Below, one piece after another: positions 16,898 through 25,997 of a DNA stretch of 34,171 nt. The stretch is from Gracilaria caudata (Eukaryota > Rhodophyta > Florideophyceae > Gracilariales > Gracilariaceae). Position 1 is the stretch's first letter, and every line of letters starts with the position of its first letter. Made by a program: the position numbers and the translations under genes. The stretch spans positions 1-34,171 of the forward strand of contig JASCIV010000181.1 of the NCBI GenBank assembly GCA_030374735.1. The letters run 5' to 3'. The notes beneath the pieces were generated by a model that did no database searches, was not told the origin of the DNA, and saw only the letters and a list, made by a program, of their open reading frames with translations.

Positions 16898-18235
16898 GCA
16901 ATCGACAAGAATTGCAGACTGATGCTGTTGTTAAACATTACTCTTGGATTTTGTCGGGCAGAGGACATGCGTTGTAACAACAATTTTGATTATCATTGTA
17001 GCTCTACTAGTTGCTTTTGAAACTAACTTGTCAAAAGAGTATTAACGAGAACGAATTAAAAAAAAAAACTAAGTCGCCCTCTTCAGTGCAAGAGTATGCA
17101 AGTGGGTGTAAGCGTTGATAATCCCACGGCGTACGGTTGGACCACTTTCGGTTTCTGTCAGAGGACGTGTGTCTCATTAGTATCGTCACCAATACTTCAA
17201 ATGGCATGTTCGCTTATGAAGGTACTCTAGCCCGCCCACGTTGACCATCTTTGTACACCTACTCTCGCACTGTCTACATTCTCTATGCACCAGTCACTTG
17301 AAGATTACTGGATTAGAGTTGCTGAGAACGTATAACACGCTCCACTTCCATGTCCAGGAGACAACAAGAGTTTGTCGTCAGTGAAAAGTTTTCACTGAAA
17401 ACTTCATCATCTCTGTAGACTGGTATCGATAGACGACGACAACTGCAGGGAAAATGATACCCTGTTGTACAAATGCTGCAAGGGTGACGGGTATGATACG
17501 AAATGAATGCGGGGCTCCAACTTGCAGAGTATCATTGATGCGATTGAAGTCACAAGTGATGCATACAGAGAGAGTAGAATTGGAATGACGCAATCCACGA
17601 TGACCTCTGAAAATTAGAACCACCTCTTGCGTAAAGATCTTGTGAGTCACAAGTTGTGACTGCTTGGTGTTCCATTACTGCCTGTGCCAGAAAAGGGATG
17701 CAAGGATACCCTGTACCATCGTATCCACCATTGTGGCTCAAGTAAAGCAGTAAAGCTTAAATTCCACTTGATCCTAGAAGGATCATCCTACCCTTGTAGG
17801 CGGCAACGGCCCGGTTCGATTTGAAACGAAGTGCTGGAATGTGGATCGACGGTCGATCCAGTCTGAAAGTCCATGCCATGGATTCTTTTGAATTTGAATT
17901 GCAATACTGAAGTTCCCTTGTTTTGGGGGGAAAATTGAATTTGAAGCAATTCCATGGGTCCTAGGACCTCAATACCGACTGTACGGAGGGGAAAGCCAAG
18001 ACAGTAGTCCTCGTTTTGGACGTGCCCAAACTAAGTCGAAGAGCGGAGTGCTTTCTCGACCCCCGCAAACTTCTTTCAGCGCAAATATTCTTCCTTCCGC
18101 CATCCTTTACCCATTTTGAGACGCTCCTTCAAGGGAAAGTCTCGCAGTTTACGGTTTCGACACCATCACCACAGAACTGAACGGCGTCGTGCAAACAGAA
18201 CGCGGGCAATCGCCGAACGGAATTGAACTCCAGTC
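16898..18235. other. Intergenic region with palindrome cluster
   Basis: No gene is supported. A 90-codon minus-strand frame (17378-17650) lacks an ATG start and is not recognised. The last 470 bp contain four close inverted repeats (17770-17968) followed by the presumed promoter of the SKA3-like gene. TTTCAGCGCAAA at 18074-18085 is a near match to an E2F site but departs from its core. Confidence 0.5.
17770..17968. repeat. Cluster of four short palindromes
   Basis: Within 200 bp lie GATCCT-AGA-AGGATC (17770-17784), CCTAC-CCTT-GTAGG (17787-17800, containing TACCCTTGTA at 17789-17798), TGGATCGAC-G-GTCGATCCA (17842-17860) and the perfect 12-mer GGTCCTAGGACC (17957-17968). All are upstream of the SKA3-like start at 18236. 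Confidence 0.65.
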
Positions 18236-19453
18236 ATGTTCCACAGAGAAAACAGGCAGGCTGCGCACCAAATCGTAGATAGCCTTCGCAATGCGCTAAG
18301 CACCAGTACTGCTGATTTGAATGAGCTGCGAACCTCGTTCGATCAAAGTCCTGTCGGCACCGCCGCCGACGCTATTGCCGTTGCGAAGAAAACAGCCGTT
18401 GAAGTGGAGGAGCTACGGAAACAAGTATCTCCGTTGTGTACTCTCATGCGACAAACCCCACGCGCACAAGAGCTCATGACAGCTGTTTTCAAGGAGCTAG
18501 AAACAATTGACGAAGTGTTTACACGCTACCAAGACTTTGCGCACCAAAAGTATGGCATTGAACCTTTGCGTGCATCCGAATACGAAACAGTGCACGAAAA
18601 GCAGATTGAGCCGCCATCCTCACAGGTAAATGAGGTTGGACAAATCTCGACTATTTCAGCGAAACAGGACATTGGTTCTCGAAGCTTTCTCGGATCGTAC
18701 ACTCCAGCTTCAAAGAAGGTTTCTAAACGACCGGACATACCGGTTACGCCGCGTCTTGAAGATTTTGGATTGCGGGATGAGGAAATACGAGCGCTAGCAA
18801 CTTCAACGCCCGGTACGCGCAACAAAGAAAATCAGTGTTTTGTTGGCATCCCGGAGAACTACAGTGCGTCAATTGCGCGAAACGCAGGCATCGAAATCGA
18901 TGAAGACGAATATGAAACAATGGTGCTCAATTCAATGTCTGCGCTTGGCATTGAAACTCCAAAACAACTTGAACAGCGCTTCGCCACAAAACGAAACGTG
19001 GCTCTGAAGGAAGTGCTTCAAACCACAACGCCAAAAGTGAAAGCTGGGAGTTCGGAGAGGACTTTGGATTACACCAATCTAGCGCACGGTTACTTCGAAT
19101 CGTCCAAGAAAAGTGGTGGTAATCGGTTACACAGAACGCTAAACTTTGGTGAAACTCCGGTGCAAAAAGGTGGGGGATTGCATGACATCGCCAACGCTTA
19201 CGACGAACTAGACCAGTTTTGGAGGTCTACATTTGATCTGCAGACTATCCAAGACGTTTGTATGGCGCTTGGCAGAACAGGGCAGGAGGAGTTCTCAAAA
19301 GAAGTTTTTCTAGATATTTTGGGAGAGCATGTTGACGGGCATCGGTGCGAAACGCTTGCCGTCGTACTGGCCAAGATGAAAGTACTGAGCGTTTATAAAG
19401 TGCACGGAAACAACGCGGTGTACAGATTCTTGCGGTTATCCAGCGTACATTGA
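18236..19453 (+). CDS. Candidate SKA3-like kinetochore protein
   Basis: 405 aa from ATG 18236. Residues 1 to about 120 are helical and coiled-coil-like, with heptad-rich charged residues, ending in ETIDEVFTRYQDFAHQKYGI, which resembles the end of the SKA3 N-terminal helical bundle. Two further traits match SKA3: a Ser/Thr-Pro-rich middle with VTPRLEDFGL (about 170-179), like the TPxLxxFG motif of metazoan SKA3, and several TP sites (ATSTPG, IETP, TTTP, GETP) expected for Cdk phosphorylation. The C-terminal 80 residues are predicted globular, possibly winged-helix. The SKA complex couples kinetochores to spindle microtubules. No other SKA gene is in the window. The family is fast-evolving, so this is a pattern-based call. 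No intron. Confidence 0.55.
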   Translation: MFHRENRQAAHQIVDSLRNALSTSTADLNELRTSFDQSPVGTAADAIAVAKKTAVEVEELRKQVSPLCTLMRQTPRAQELMTAVFKELETIDEVFTRYQDFAHQKYGIEPLRASEYETVHEKQIEPPSSQVNEVGQISTISAKQDIGSRSFLGSYTPASKKVSKRPDIPVTPRLEDFGLRDEEIRALATSTPGTRNKENQCFVGIPENYSASIARNAGIEIDEDEYETMVLNSMSALGIETPKQLEQRFATKRNVALKEVLQTTTPKVKAGSSERTLDYTNLAHGYFESSKKSGGNRLHRTLNFGETPVQKGGGLHDIANAYDELDQFWRSTFDLQTIQDVCMALGRTGQEEFSKEVFLDILGEHVDGHRCETLAVVLAKMKVLSVYKVHGNNAVYRFLRLSSVH

Positions 19454-20614
19454 CGTGTACAGAGTTAAGTTGTGGCCCGTAGCGAACGGGAAAACCGATG
19501 CGCACGTCAACAGTGTCGGTGGATATTTGCTGAATGGTTACAGAGAAGCACAACGAGTAAAACTTGACGGCTTGAATGCACCAAACAATAAGCAAGGGAG
19601 ATATATATATGGCGCAAGAATCAGCGTAGAGAAGCCCCCTGCTCAAGAAAAGTGTCGATCCAGTGCAAGGGCTTGGAGCAACGGCGATGGAGTCTAGCAA
19701 GCTTAGCGACCAAAACTGTGCTGATAGATCGGAATCTTTGAAAGGGCTGTCCGTCCACACCCGACTCAGCCATCAGCCTTGATCGCCGTTCGTGGGCGTG
19801 AAGGGTGCGCGTCAATCCGCAAAAGATCACAGGTCAGCCCAGCCAGCGAGCCAACCACAGGCGCGCGGCGGAAAAAATCGCACTTCAGGCCAATGCGCAC
19901 CTCAGGAAAGGAGTCGCGAAGCGGTGGCCCACGCGCGTCGATGCAGATGCCGCCGCGCGCGCGCGGCCACCCATCGTGCCCCTCGTTCCGAATCGCCATT
20001 GCGTCGTGCGTGCTCACTGGCCGGCGCGCGCGCGCCCGTTGGAAGCGCCACCAGCAGCAACCGCCTCCACGCTGCCGTGGCCACCCGCTGCCACGTCTTC
20101 CAAATCTCCGCCTCCAAGCGGCGCATCCTCTCATCCGCCTCCACGCGCAGCGCTACCGCCTTGCTAGCCGATTTTTGTGCCAAGCGCCGCCCGTGACACG
20201 CGCCGCTGGGGAGTGTTCCGCGTCTGCAAGGCGCGCGCAAAACGTGTGCTGCACTGCGGCAGCTGTGGTGTCTTTTGGGGCCGCCTCCTCGCCTTTTGTC
20301 TGTGCGCGCACGTCGCTTCGCTCGTCATTCGTCGTCCACCACCGTAGCTACCCTCCTTCATCTTCGTTCTGCTACCTTCGCTCGTCCGTTACGCTCACTC
20401 CCCAACCCCGACGTCTTCACTCTTTCCCACACGGCTCACTTCTGTGCGGTTCTCCCCCCCCGTTCGCCTTCCAACCTCCCCTCCGCCTCGCCCTCCACAC
20501 TCCGCCCTTCACGCTCCGCCCCGTTCCCGATTCCACCCCTTCGCCCGTCGCGCCCATGGCTACGTGCCCGCATCCGCCTCTCACTCTTTTCTCGAGCTCT
20601 TCTTCTTCCCTCCC
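19454..20614. other. Intergenic region and CT-rich leader
   Basis: No gene is supported. The first 300 bp are AT-rich with an ATATATATAT run near 19600. From about 19790 the DNA becomes GC-rich, with CGCG runs. Long frames on both strands there are composition artefacts. From about 20340 to 20614 the plus strand is strongly C/T-rich, as expected for a promoter or 5' leader of the following gene. Confidence 0.5.
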
Positions 20615-23455
20615 ATGTCTCCCACAACCGTTCTGGACGCCCTTCGCGCCTCGCGTCAGCACACGCTTTCCAACGCGGCCGTGCTAGACCACATCGCCAC
20701 GCCGCAGCACTCCCGTTCCGACTCCCCGCCTGACCAGCGCCGATCTCCGTCGCCAGAAAGCCCGCTGCCCATCAGCAAGCACGTGCTCTCCGCTGTGTTC
20801 TCCACACTCGATCGCCCGCCTTCAAAGCCCAATTACGTCTTCGTGGAGAACAGTCAGGAGAACCACTTTCTCTATGGCCTTGTTCTACCGCTCATAGCAC
20901 GCGTCTTCGCCGTTAGCTGCCCTGGTTTGCTTGCTATTGTTCAGCTGCCGCGCTCGGACACGTGCCCAGAATGGGCCACTCAATCCTCCGATGATGGTTA
21001 TGGTTCAAATGGTTCCAACGCCTCGAAGAGTAATGCCGCTACCACCAACTCCTTTGTTGGCAATTCACGAACGCCCTCACCTTCGGACGATGGTAATAGC
21101 ACTGATGAACGAAAGTCCAACAGTCCGGAACCGACGCGTACAGCGCAAATGCTCAAACATCCCGAACAGCAGCAGCAGCAGAAGCAACAACAGCAGAACA
21201 CTTCACGCTCAGACCCCGCCAACGACCGCACATCCCCCTCACCCGATGCCGTCAACCAGGACTATCGTGCATTGCGACTTATATGCAATGGATTTGAAGT
21301 GCTCACCGGCAAAATGCCCCCGCCTCGCAAGCATATGGGTCGCTTCACGCTTTCTACTGTGGGATGGGAAAAAGCAGGTGTTATCCAGCCCTCTCATCCT
21401 TCCAGAGGTTTGTCGATGAGCTTTTCTAACGGCATGGTCACTCCTACGGAGGGTATTGTCGTAACCTTTTCTAACGGTTCCTTGTGTCTCCTCACGCTTT
21501 GGGATCCATTATCCGACCTTCAAGCACTAAAGGTTTCGCATGAGACCCCCGTTATGGTGTTTACGTTTGCCAGTGTGGGGCGTCTCAGTATTGGTGAACT
21601 CATCAGCAAAAATGAATCATCCTTGACAGAGGCCGCCATGCGAGTGAAGACCATATGCGAAAAACCAAACTTCATGTTTGTTGAGATTGGTCACGGAGCT
21701 GGTTCACCAACTAACTCTTCCACTCCAGAGCACCTACCAGATTCTGACTGTACCCGCCCGGAAAACTTAAAACAATCTGGCCCGCCGATTGTTGCAAAGT
21801 CCGAATCCGTTCAATCATCCCAGGAACGGCCACCGATTCCGAGATATATCCCGATTGATGCAGTTCCGCGCGCCATCCCGTTGTTTGTGAACACCATCAA
21901 CCAATGTTTCATTGATCCGCCATATCAGGATATTCCGGAACATGCGTACGAAAATGCATTAATTAATGACAGATATCGCGTTGATAAAGAAGAACATCAG
22001 GGTCAACCTCCTGCTTCAAATCTATACCCAAGACAAGCAGATGCCGTCAAGGCTTCTGAGAAGTTAGACTTGGAAGCCCAACATAAGGCCACTGCCGAAC
22101 CGGTTGCTAAAAACCCACAAACAGATCCGAATGGAGCTATCAAATCTATGCCACGTGATGATGAGAAGGGTAAGAAAGCAAGTGAGCCGGCTTTGGAGGC
22201 GACCAATTTGAAAAGCGTTACCTCCTCGAGACCTGAAACAACTAATCAAGAAACAAATCTACAGGGCGGGGTTCAAAGCAGCTACCCGGCTACGTACGGC
22301 TATTATGGTTATCGTCCAGATCATGCATATCCAAGAGCGCATCAAGAAGGTCACAATCCGTTATCAAGCCGGGTCCTGCAGCATCCTGTTGATGTGGAAT
22401 GTAATCACCTTCACCCCAATCATAGTGCATATTATCTTTCTCATCCGACGAATGGGATGATCTCCAATGGGGCTTATAGCCATCAACCAGGATCTTCGTA
22501 TGCTGTTGGTGGGTACTATTCAGTAGGACCTCACCACCGACTGCCTCACCAAGTTCAAGATAGAACTCCAGGATGGCATCATGGAATGCAAACGATTCCT
22601 CCTGGAGCAGAGCATGTGCCAAACCCTCATCTTGTTCATCACCCACGAAGTGACGTGCCTCTAGCATATGCTGCTCATAGACAGTTCCAACCAGCCCTAG
22701 GTGGACAATTTCCCTCTCAATACTATGTCGTACCTCCCTCCTCCCAGATCTATGGTCAGACACCAACACCAGCAATACAGCACCCGAAACGACCAGGAGT
22801 ATCATATAGTTACGGGGAAACGTACACCGGGGGGCCACATCCCGAAAGGGTTGCGATATGGGGACAGAATCCGGTTACAAACCATGAGAGAGTTCCACCG
22901 TCATCGCAGCCGGCGATTTCTAAATCGAAGGGGAGCACAGTGACGTCAAACCCTTCAGAAAGAAATGCTACGGAGAAAGAAGCGCATAGAACGAGTTTAT
23001 TACATGAAGAAGGCGGAATTGATGAAGAGAAAGAAAAGGCGTTACAGGTTCTGGTTGGAATGAGGGGAGGACAAGTCCGAGGCGGAAACGTTGTAAATTC
23101 TGGAACTCCGAAGGAAAGCACAGATTGCCTCTCAAACGCTCGGAAATATGGCAACCTTAGCCATTGCGGTCAGGTTCCATCAAGCGAGCAGCGAACGTTT
23201 ACCCAAAAGTCGCGGGCAGTTACCGAAAGATCTACAGATAATCACAACCGAGAACCGTCTCTACCGAATGGACATCAGGCTTCGCCAAGTAGGCGCAGTG
23301 GCTTGAAAAGGCAGCAAAGGAACAGTGACACTCAAAGCAGCACCAGTACCAATAGCCAAGGGACAATGTTAATGAAGGGTGCTGTGACAGGAAACTCTCA
23401 TGTATCAGGGCAGGGATACACAAACTGGAAGCCGAAGAGACCGCGACAGCGGTAG
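20615..23455 (+). CDS. Low-complexity hypothetical protein with polyQ, 946 aa
   Basis: Family not recognised. I start it at ATG 20615 because the longer frame begins with GTG and runs through CT-rich leader. The N-terminal 110 residues include a compact, possibly folded stretch (NYVFVENSQENHFLYGLVLP). A Ser/Asn-rich linker and a short polyGln run (DNA 21166-21196) follow. DNA 21260-21710 encodes the most globular part, with WEKAGVIQPSHPSRGLSMSF, SNGSLCLLTLWDPLSDLQAL and CEKPNFMFVEIGHG. The C-terminal half is disordered. DNA 22280-22830 encodes a Tyr/His/Pro/Gly/Gln-rich, prion-like segment, and the last 200 residues are Ser/Arg/Lys-rich and end in KPKRPRQR. This composition is typical of RNA-binding or transcription scaffolds, but no RRM, KH or zinc finger is visible. 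One uninterrupted frame supports it being real. Confidence 0.8.
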   Translation: MSPTTVLDALRASRQHTLSNAAVLDHIATPQHSRSDSPPDQRRSPSPESPLPISKHVLSAVFSTLDRPPSKPNYVFVENSQENHFLYGLVLPLIARVFAVSCPGLLAIVQLPRSDTCPEWATQSSDDGYGSNGSNASKSNAATTNSFVGNSRTPSPSDDGNSTDERKSNSPEPTRTAQMLKHPEQQQQQKQQQQNTSRSDPANDRTSPSPDAVNQDYRALRLICNGFEVLTGKMPPPRKHMGRFTLSTVGWEKAGVIQPSHPSRGLSMSFSNGMVTPTEGIVVTFSNGSLCLLTLWDPLSDLQALKVSHETPVMVFTFASVGRLSIGELISKNESSLTEAAMRVKTICEKPNFMFVEIGHGAGSPTNSSTPEHLPDSDCTRPENLKQSGPPIVAKSESVQSSQERPPIPRYIPIDAVPRAIPLFVNTINQCFIDPPYQDIPEHAYENALINDRYRVDKEEHQGQPPASNLYPRQADAVKASEKLDLEAQHKATAEPVAKNPQTDPNGAIKSMPRDDEKGKKASEPALEATNLKSVTSSRPETTNQETNLQGGVQSSYPATYGYYGYRPDHAYPRAHQEGHNPLSSRVLQHPVDVECNHLHPNHSAYYLSHPTNGMISNGAYSHQPGSSYAVGGYYSVGPHHRLPHQVQDRTPGWHHGMQTIPPGAEHVPNPHLVHHPRSDVPLAYAAHRQFQPALGGQFPSQYYVVPPSSQIYGQTPTPAIQHPKRPGVSYSYGETYTGGPHPERVAIWGQNPVTNHERVPPSSQPAISKSKGSTVTSNPSERNATEKEAHRTSLLHEEGGIDEEKEKALQVLVGMRGGQVRGGNVVNSGTPKESTDCLSNARKYGNLSHCGQVPSSEQRTFTQKSRAVTERSTDNHNREPSLPNGHQASPSRRSGLKRQQRNSDTQSSTSTNSQGTMLMKGAVTGNSHVSGQGYTNWKPKRPRQR

Positions 23456-24061
23456 CGAGGAGGTTGGGTTATTCAGTTCTGGCTTTGTAGAGAAGTCCCA
23501 GAAACTAATGGTGCTTGCTAAAAAATCAGTGGGGTATCGTCATGTTCACCGCACTATACTTCCGGAACGAGGATGGTGGCAGCATGGCGCGTTATAACTA
23601 ACGACAAACAAGTGGGTACAAACTTTATGGGGCATATGAAGGCAGTACTTAGTCCTAAATACAGAGACGTAGATTAGCTTGGCGATATCTACATATATGA
23701 TTGCTCCCGCGCAAGTCGTCTCAGGGTCAACCCTGGGGTTGCAGTGACTACTCCAAAGCAATATCGATCGGCGATCGATGTTGCGTTCTGACGTATATAA
23801 TTCACTTACATTGCCAACCGAAGCCAACACCTTTTTAAGCTTAATCACTCGCCGTACCTTGGCACCAAGGTATTGTGGTACTCCTTGGAATTTCGTTTAT
23901 ATACTCTTCCATGTAACCACCAGGCTTATCGCGTTTGGTGCTTCTTTTTGACTCCGTACCCTTGTAGATCATATTTAAGGTGTAAAACAATTAATCGTCC
24001 GGCAGAGTTACCGTACCCTTGTACCCCTGGTACGCAGAGACATGAATCGTCATGCCAGTCT
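23456..24061. other. Convergent intergenic region with dyads
   Basis: Lies between the stops of the 946-aa protein gene (+) and glucokinase (-). No gene is supported. It carries five short inverted repeats and two exact TACCCTTGTA copies, grouped at 23722-24033. Confidence 0.5.
23722..24033. repeat. Second cluster of short inverted repeats
   Basis: Members are CAGGGT-CA-ACCCTG (23722-23735), ATCGATC-GGC-GATCGAT (23763-23779), TACCTTGG-CA-CCAAGGTA (23855-23872) and GTACC-CCT-GGTAC (24021-24033). TACCCTTGTA copies sit at 23957-23966 and 24014-24023, the latter overlapping the last dyad. The cluster is located 3' of two converging genes. Confidence 0.6.
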
Positions 24062-25378
24062 TCAAAGGCGGTTCATCTTTCGCAAAATCTGAAGACCACC
24101 AACACACGCCGCTGCAGTTAGCGCAGCTGTCATGCTCGTCACCATCGCATACGTCACAGGATAGGAAGAAACGGCTTCACGGATGGCCTGCGACATGGAG
24201 AGACTTGACTCGCGCGATAGCTTTTGTGGAACCACTTCCGCTACGACGACTTCTTCAGCCATGCCTTCTTTTCTAGACACAAGCTTTGCAGCATTCTGTG
24301 ACGCTAGATTATGTGCCCCTCGAAGACCAAGGTCTTCCTTCGTCACGACATACACAGGAAACTCTGGCATCAAGGTACTCATCCTTCCTTTATCTCCAAA
24401 TCGTAACATGAAGTCTGAGTCGTGGCGTGTAATAAACTCAATGTTCTTCGGCGCAATGCCCCCGGCAACATATATGCCTCCGTATGGTAGATACTTCAAT
24501 GCCACGTTCCCTACTTCGCCACCGTATATACCAAACATAATCTGCAGTGCCCGCATGAAGAGATGATAGTTGTACTTCTCTGAACCAATCAAACGACCTT
24601 TCTCCGTCGACTTCCGATACTCCTCATCGAAAGCGTCGTTCACCTGATCTGGGTAACGCTCTCGAAGAAACTCATATATGTTTTCCAGTCCCTTTCCAGA
24701 TACCAGTCGCTCGACGCTGACGCGCGGAAGCAGGTCTCCCTCTGCAGAATCATGATCTTCCTTTGGATTTGTTTCCAGTCGTGTTTGGATGAAGGATAAC
24801 AGTTCCTGCTCAAGCTTTGAGCGCGGCGCGAACTCAACATGGCCACCCTCTGTCGCATAAGCCGTTACCGTGCCGTCCTTGTTCGGCGTCAAGAAGCATT
24901 CACCCAGTCCAGTACCTGCGCCAACAAGCGCGACAGGCGCAGAAAAAACATTGGGTGCGGATGGATTTCCTTGCTGCAAGGTGACCAATTCTTGCTCGCT
25001 CAGTGAAAGTAGACCGTAGCCGTTTGCCACAAAGTCATTAATGAGGATCACTGAGTCGATCCCAAACTCTTCTTCGATCGCAACGCCATCGATAATCCAT
25101 CCTTCGCGATTTGTAAAATTGATATGATTGTTAGCAACTGGTCCCGCAACCGCAAGGCAGCAGCTGTGAATTTTCAGGTTTGCATTGGCCGGTATCGCGA
25201 AGAAAGCAGAGAGCACCTCGGTAAACGACTGGAAGTCATTGTTCTTGTAGTATTTTTGGGAAACGACGTTGTGAGAAGCAACTTTCTTGTAGTCACCTAG
25301 ATCCTTCGCATTATCAGGGGCCTCGTAGAGAACTAAACGCGCATTAGTGCCCCCAATGTCGCCAACCAGAAGCTTCAT
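24062..25378 (-). CDS. Bacterial-type glucokinase with C-terminal membrane anchor
   Basis: Phosphorylates glucose to glucose 6-phosphate with ATP. The 438-aa product starts at ATG 25376-25378 directly with MKLLVGDIGGTNARL (phosphate-1 motif, 6-14), so it has no N-terminal targeting leader. AVAGPV (76-81), INDFVANGYG with catalytic Asp115, GAGTGLGE (153-160), TEGGHVEF (176-183) and GGIAPKN follow, as in group A bacterial glucokinases (ROK-unrelated Glk type). Residues to about 365 cover the enzyme. A charged linker then leads to a hydrophobic helix at about 408-432, ending in basic RKMNRL. This is the layout of a tail-anchored protein of the outer mitochondrial or plastid membrane, or ER, with the enzyme facing the cytosol. 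Divergent from the phosphoglycerate-mutase-like gene, 619 bp apart. Enzyme call firm, anchor inferred. Confidence 0.94.
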   Translation of the reverse strand: MKLLVGDIGGTNARLVLYEAPDNAKDLGDYKKVASHNVVSQKYYKNNDFQSFTEVLSAFFAIPANANLKIHSCCLAVAGPVANNHINFTNREGWIIDGVAIEEEFGIDSVILINDFVANGYGLLSLSEQELVTLQQGNPSAPNVFSAPVALVGAGTGLGECFLTPNKDGTVTAYATEGGHVEFAPRSKLEQELLSFIQTRLETNPKEDHDSAEGDLLPRVSVERLVSGKGLENIYEFLRERYPDQVNDAFDEEYRKSTEKGRLIGSEKYNYHLFMRALQIMFGIYGGEVGNVALKYLPYGGIYVAGGIAPKNIEFITRHDSDFMLRFGDKGRMSTLMPEFPVYVVTKEDLGLRGAHNLASQNAAKLVSRKEGMAEEVVVAEVVPQKLSRESSLSMSQAIREAVSSYPVTYAMVTSMTAALTAAACVGGLQILRKMNRL

Positions 25379-25997
25379 ATGTACGTATTCGTTTTCAACA
25401 AGCGAATGAAAAGCAGCTAACCTGATGCGCCTGGATGCGGATCCCCTTCCGCAAAATTGGTTCGGCTGCGCATAATATCCTACAAGAGGGATACCGTATC
25501 CCCCAAGGGTATAAACTTACCTTTGTTCTGAGCAGAATTTCGACGGAGTCTTCTGCCCGCAGTGATTTCCCAGGTTCAACATGTGACAAAGTTTGTGCAA
25601 ACCTTTATTTGTCTCGAAAAAGGAACCTTTTAGGGTTCGACTCACCAAAAGTTTCGCGGACTGTCAGCCGCACACTGTGGGCCACCGGAGATTGTCCACG
25701 AGAAGTAGCGTTCTACCCCGACTGCCCTTGTATGAATCAACATGCAAGTTGGCATTGCCAACCAAACGAGTGACCAAGGGCGCCTTGTTTTGTTATCGTT
25801 GTAGGCGTCGAAACAGAGGTCTCGTTCGTTCGACGAACTTCCACTCTTCCAATCGGCCTCGATTTTGGGATGCCCTTGCGCTGCGGTAACAGCGACGCCC
25901 AAGGCCCTATTTGATTAACCGGAATGCTCGGAGTCCGAGGCTCGGACCCAATCAATAAAAGTCTTATCTTTCTTGTTCATTGCACTCTAAACTTTTT
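25379..25997. promoter_or_regulatory. Divergent promoter region, glucokinase and mutase-like gene
   Basis: The shared 619 bp region between two divergently transcribed sugar-phosphate enzymes. It contains an octamer CCCTTGTA (25725-25732) and the overlapping GTCCGAG dyads at 25927-25947. No gene is supported within it. Confidence 0.45.
25927..25947. promoter_or_regulatory. Overlapping TCCGAG dyads
   Basis: CTCGGA-G-TCCGAG (25927-25939) overlaps GTCCGAG-G-CTCGGAC (25933-25947), so one hexamer alternates orientation three times. It sits about 50 bp before the mutase-like ATG. GGAGTCCGA inside it also forms the hairpin at 7558. Confidence 0.5.

Noticed and set aside
17801..17835. tRNA-like GGTTCGAT
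   Set aside because: No acceptor stem, anticodon arm or A-box in the right place. No tRNA was found in the window.
18074..18085. E2F site upstream of the SKA3-like gene
   Set aside because: TTTCAGCGCAAA departs from the TTTSSCGC core, so it is noted but not called.
20444..20614. N-terminal extension of the 946-aa protein
   Set aside because: It begins with GTG and is translated from a CT-rich tract that looks like 5' leader; the first in-frame ATG is 20615.
19779..20687. 302-codon plus-strand frame in GC- and CT-rich DNA
   Set aside because: Its Arg/Pro/Ser composition follows the base composition and it overlaps the better supported gene in another frame.
25980..25997. Longer start of the mutase-like protein
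   Set aside because: The first codon is TTG; ATG at 25998 is the first standard start and precedes all conserved residues.
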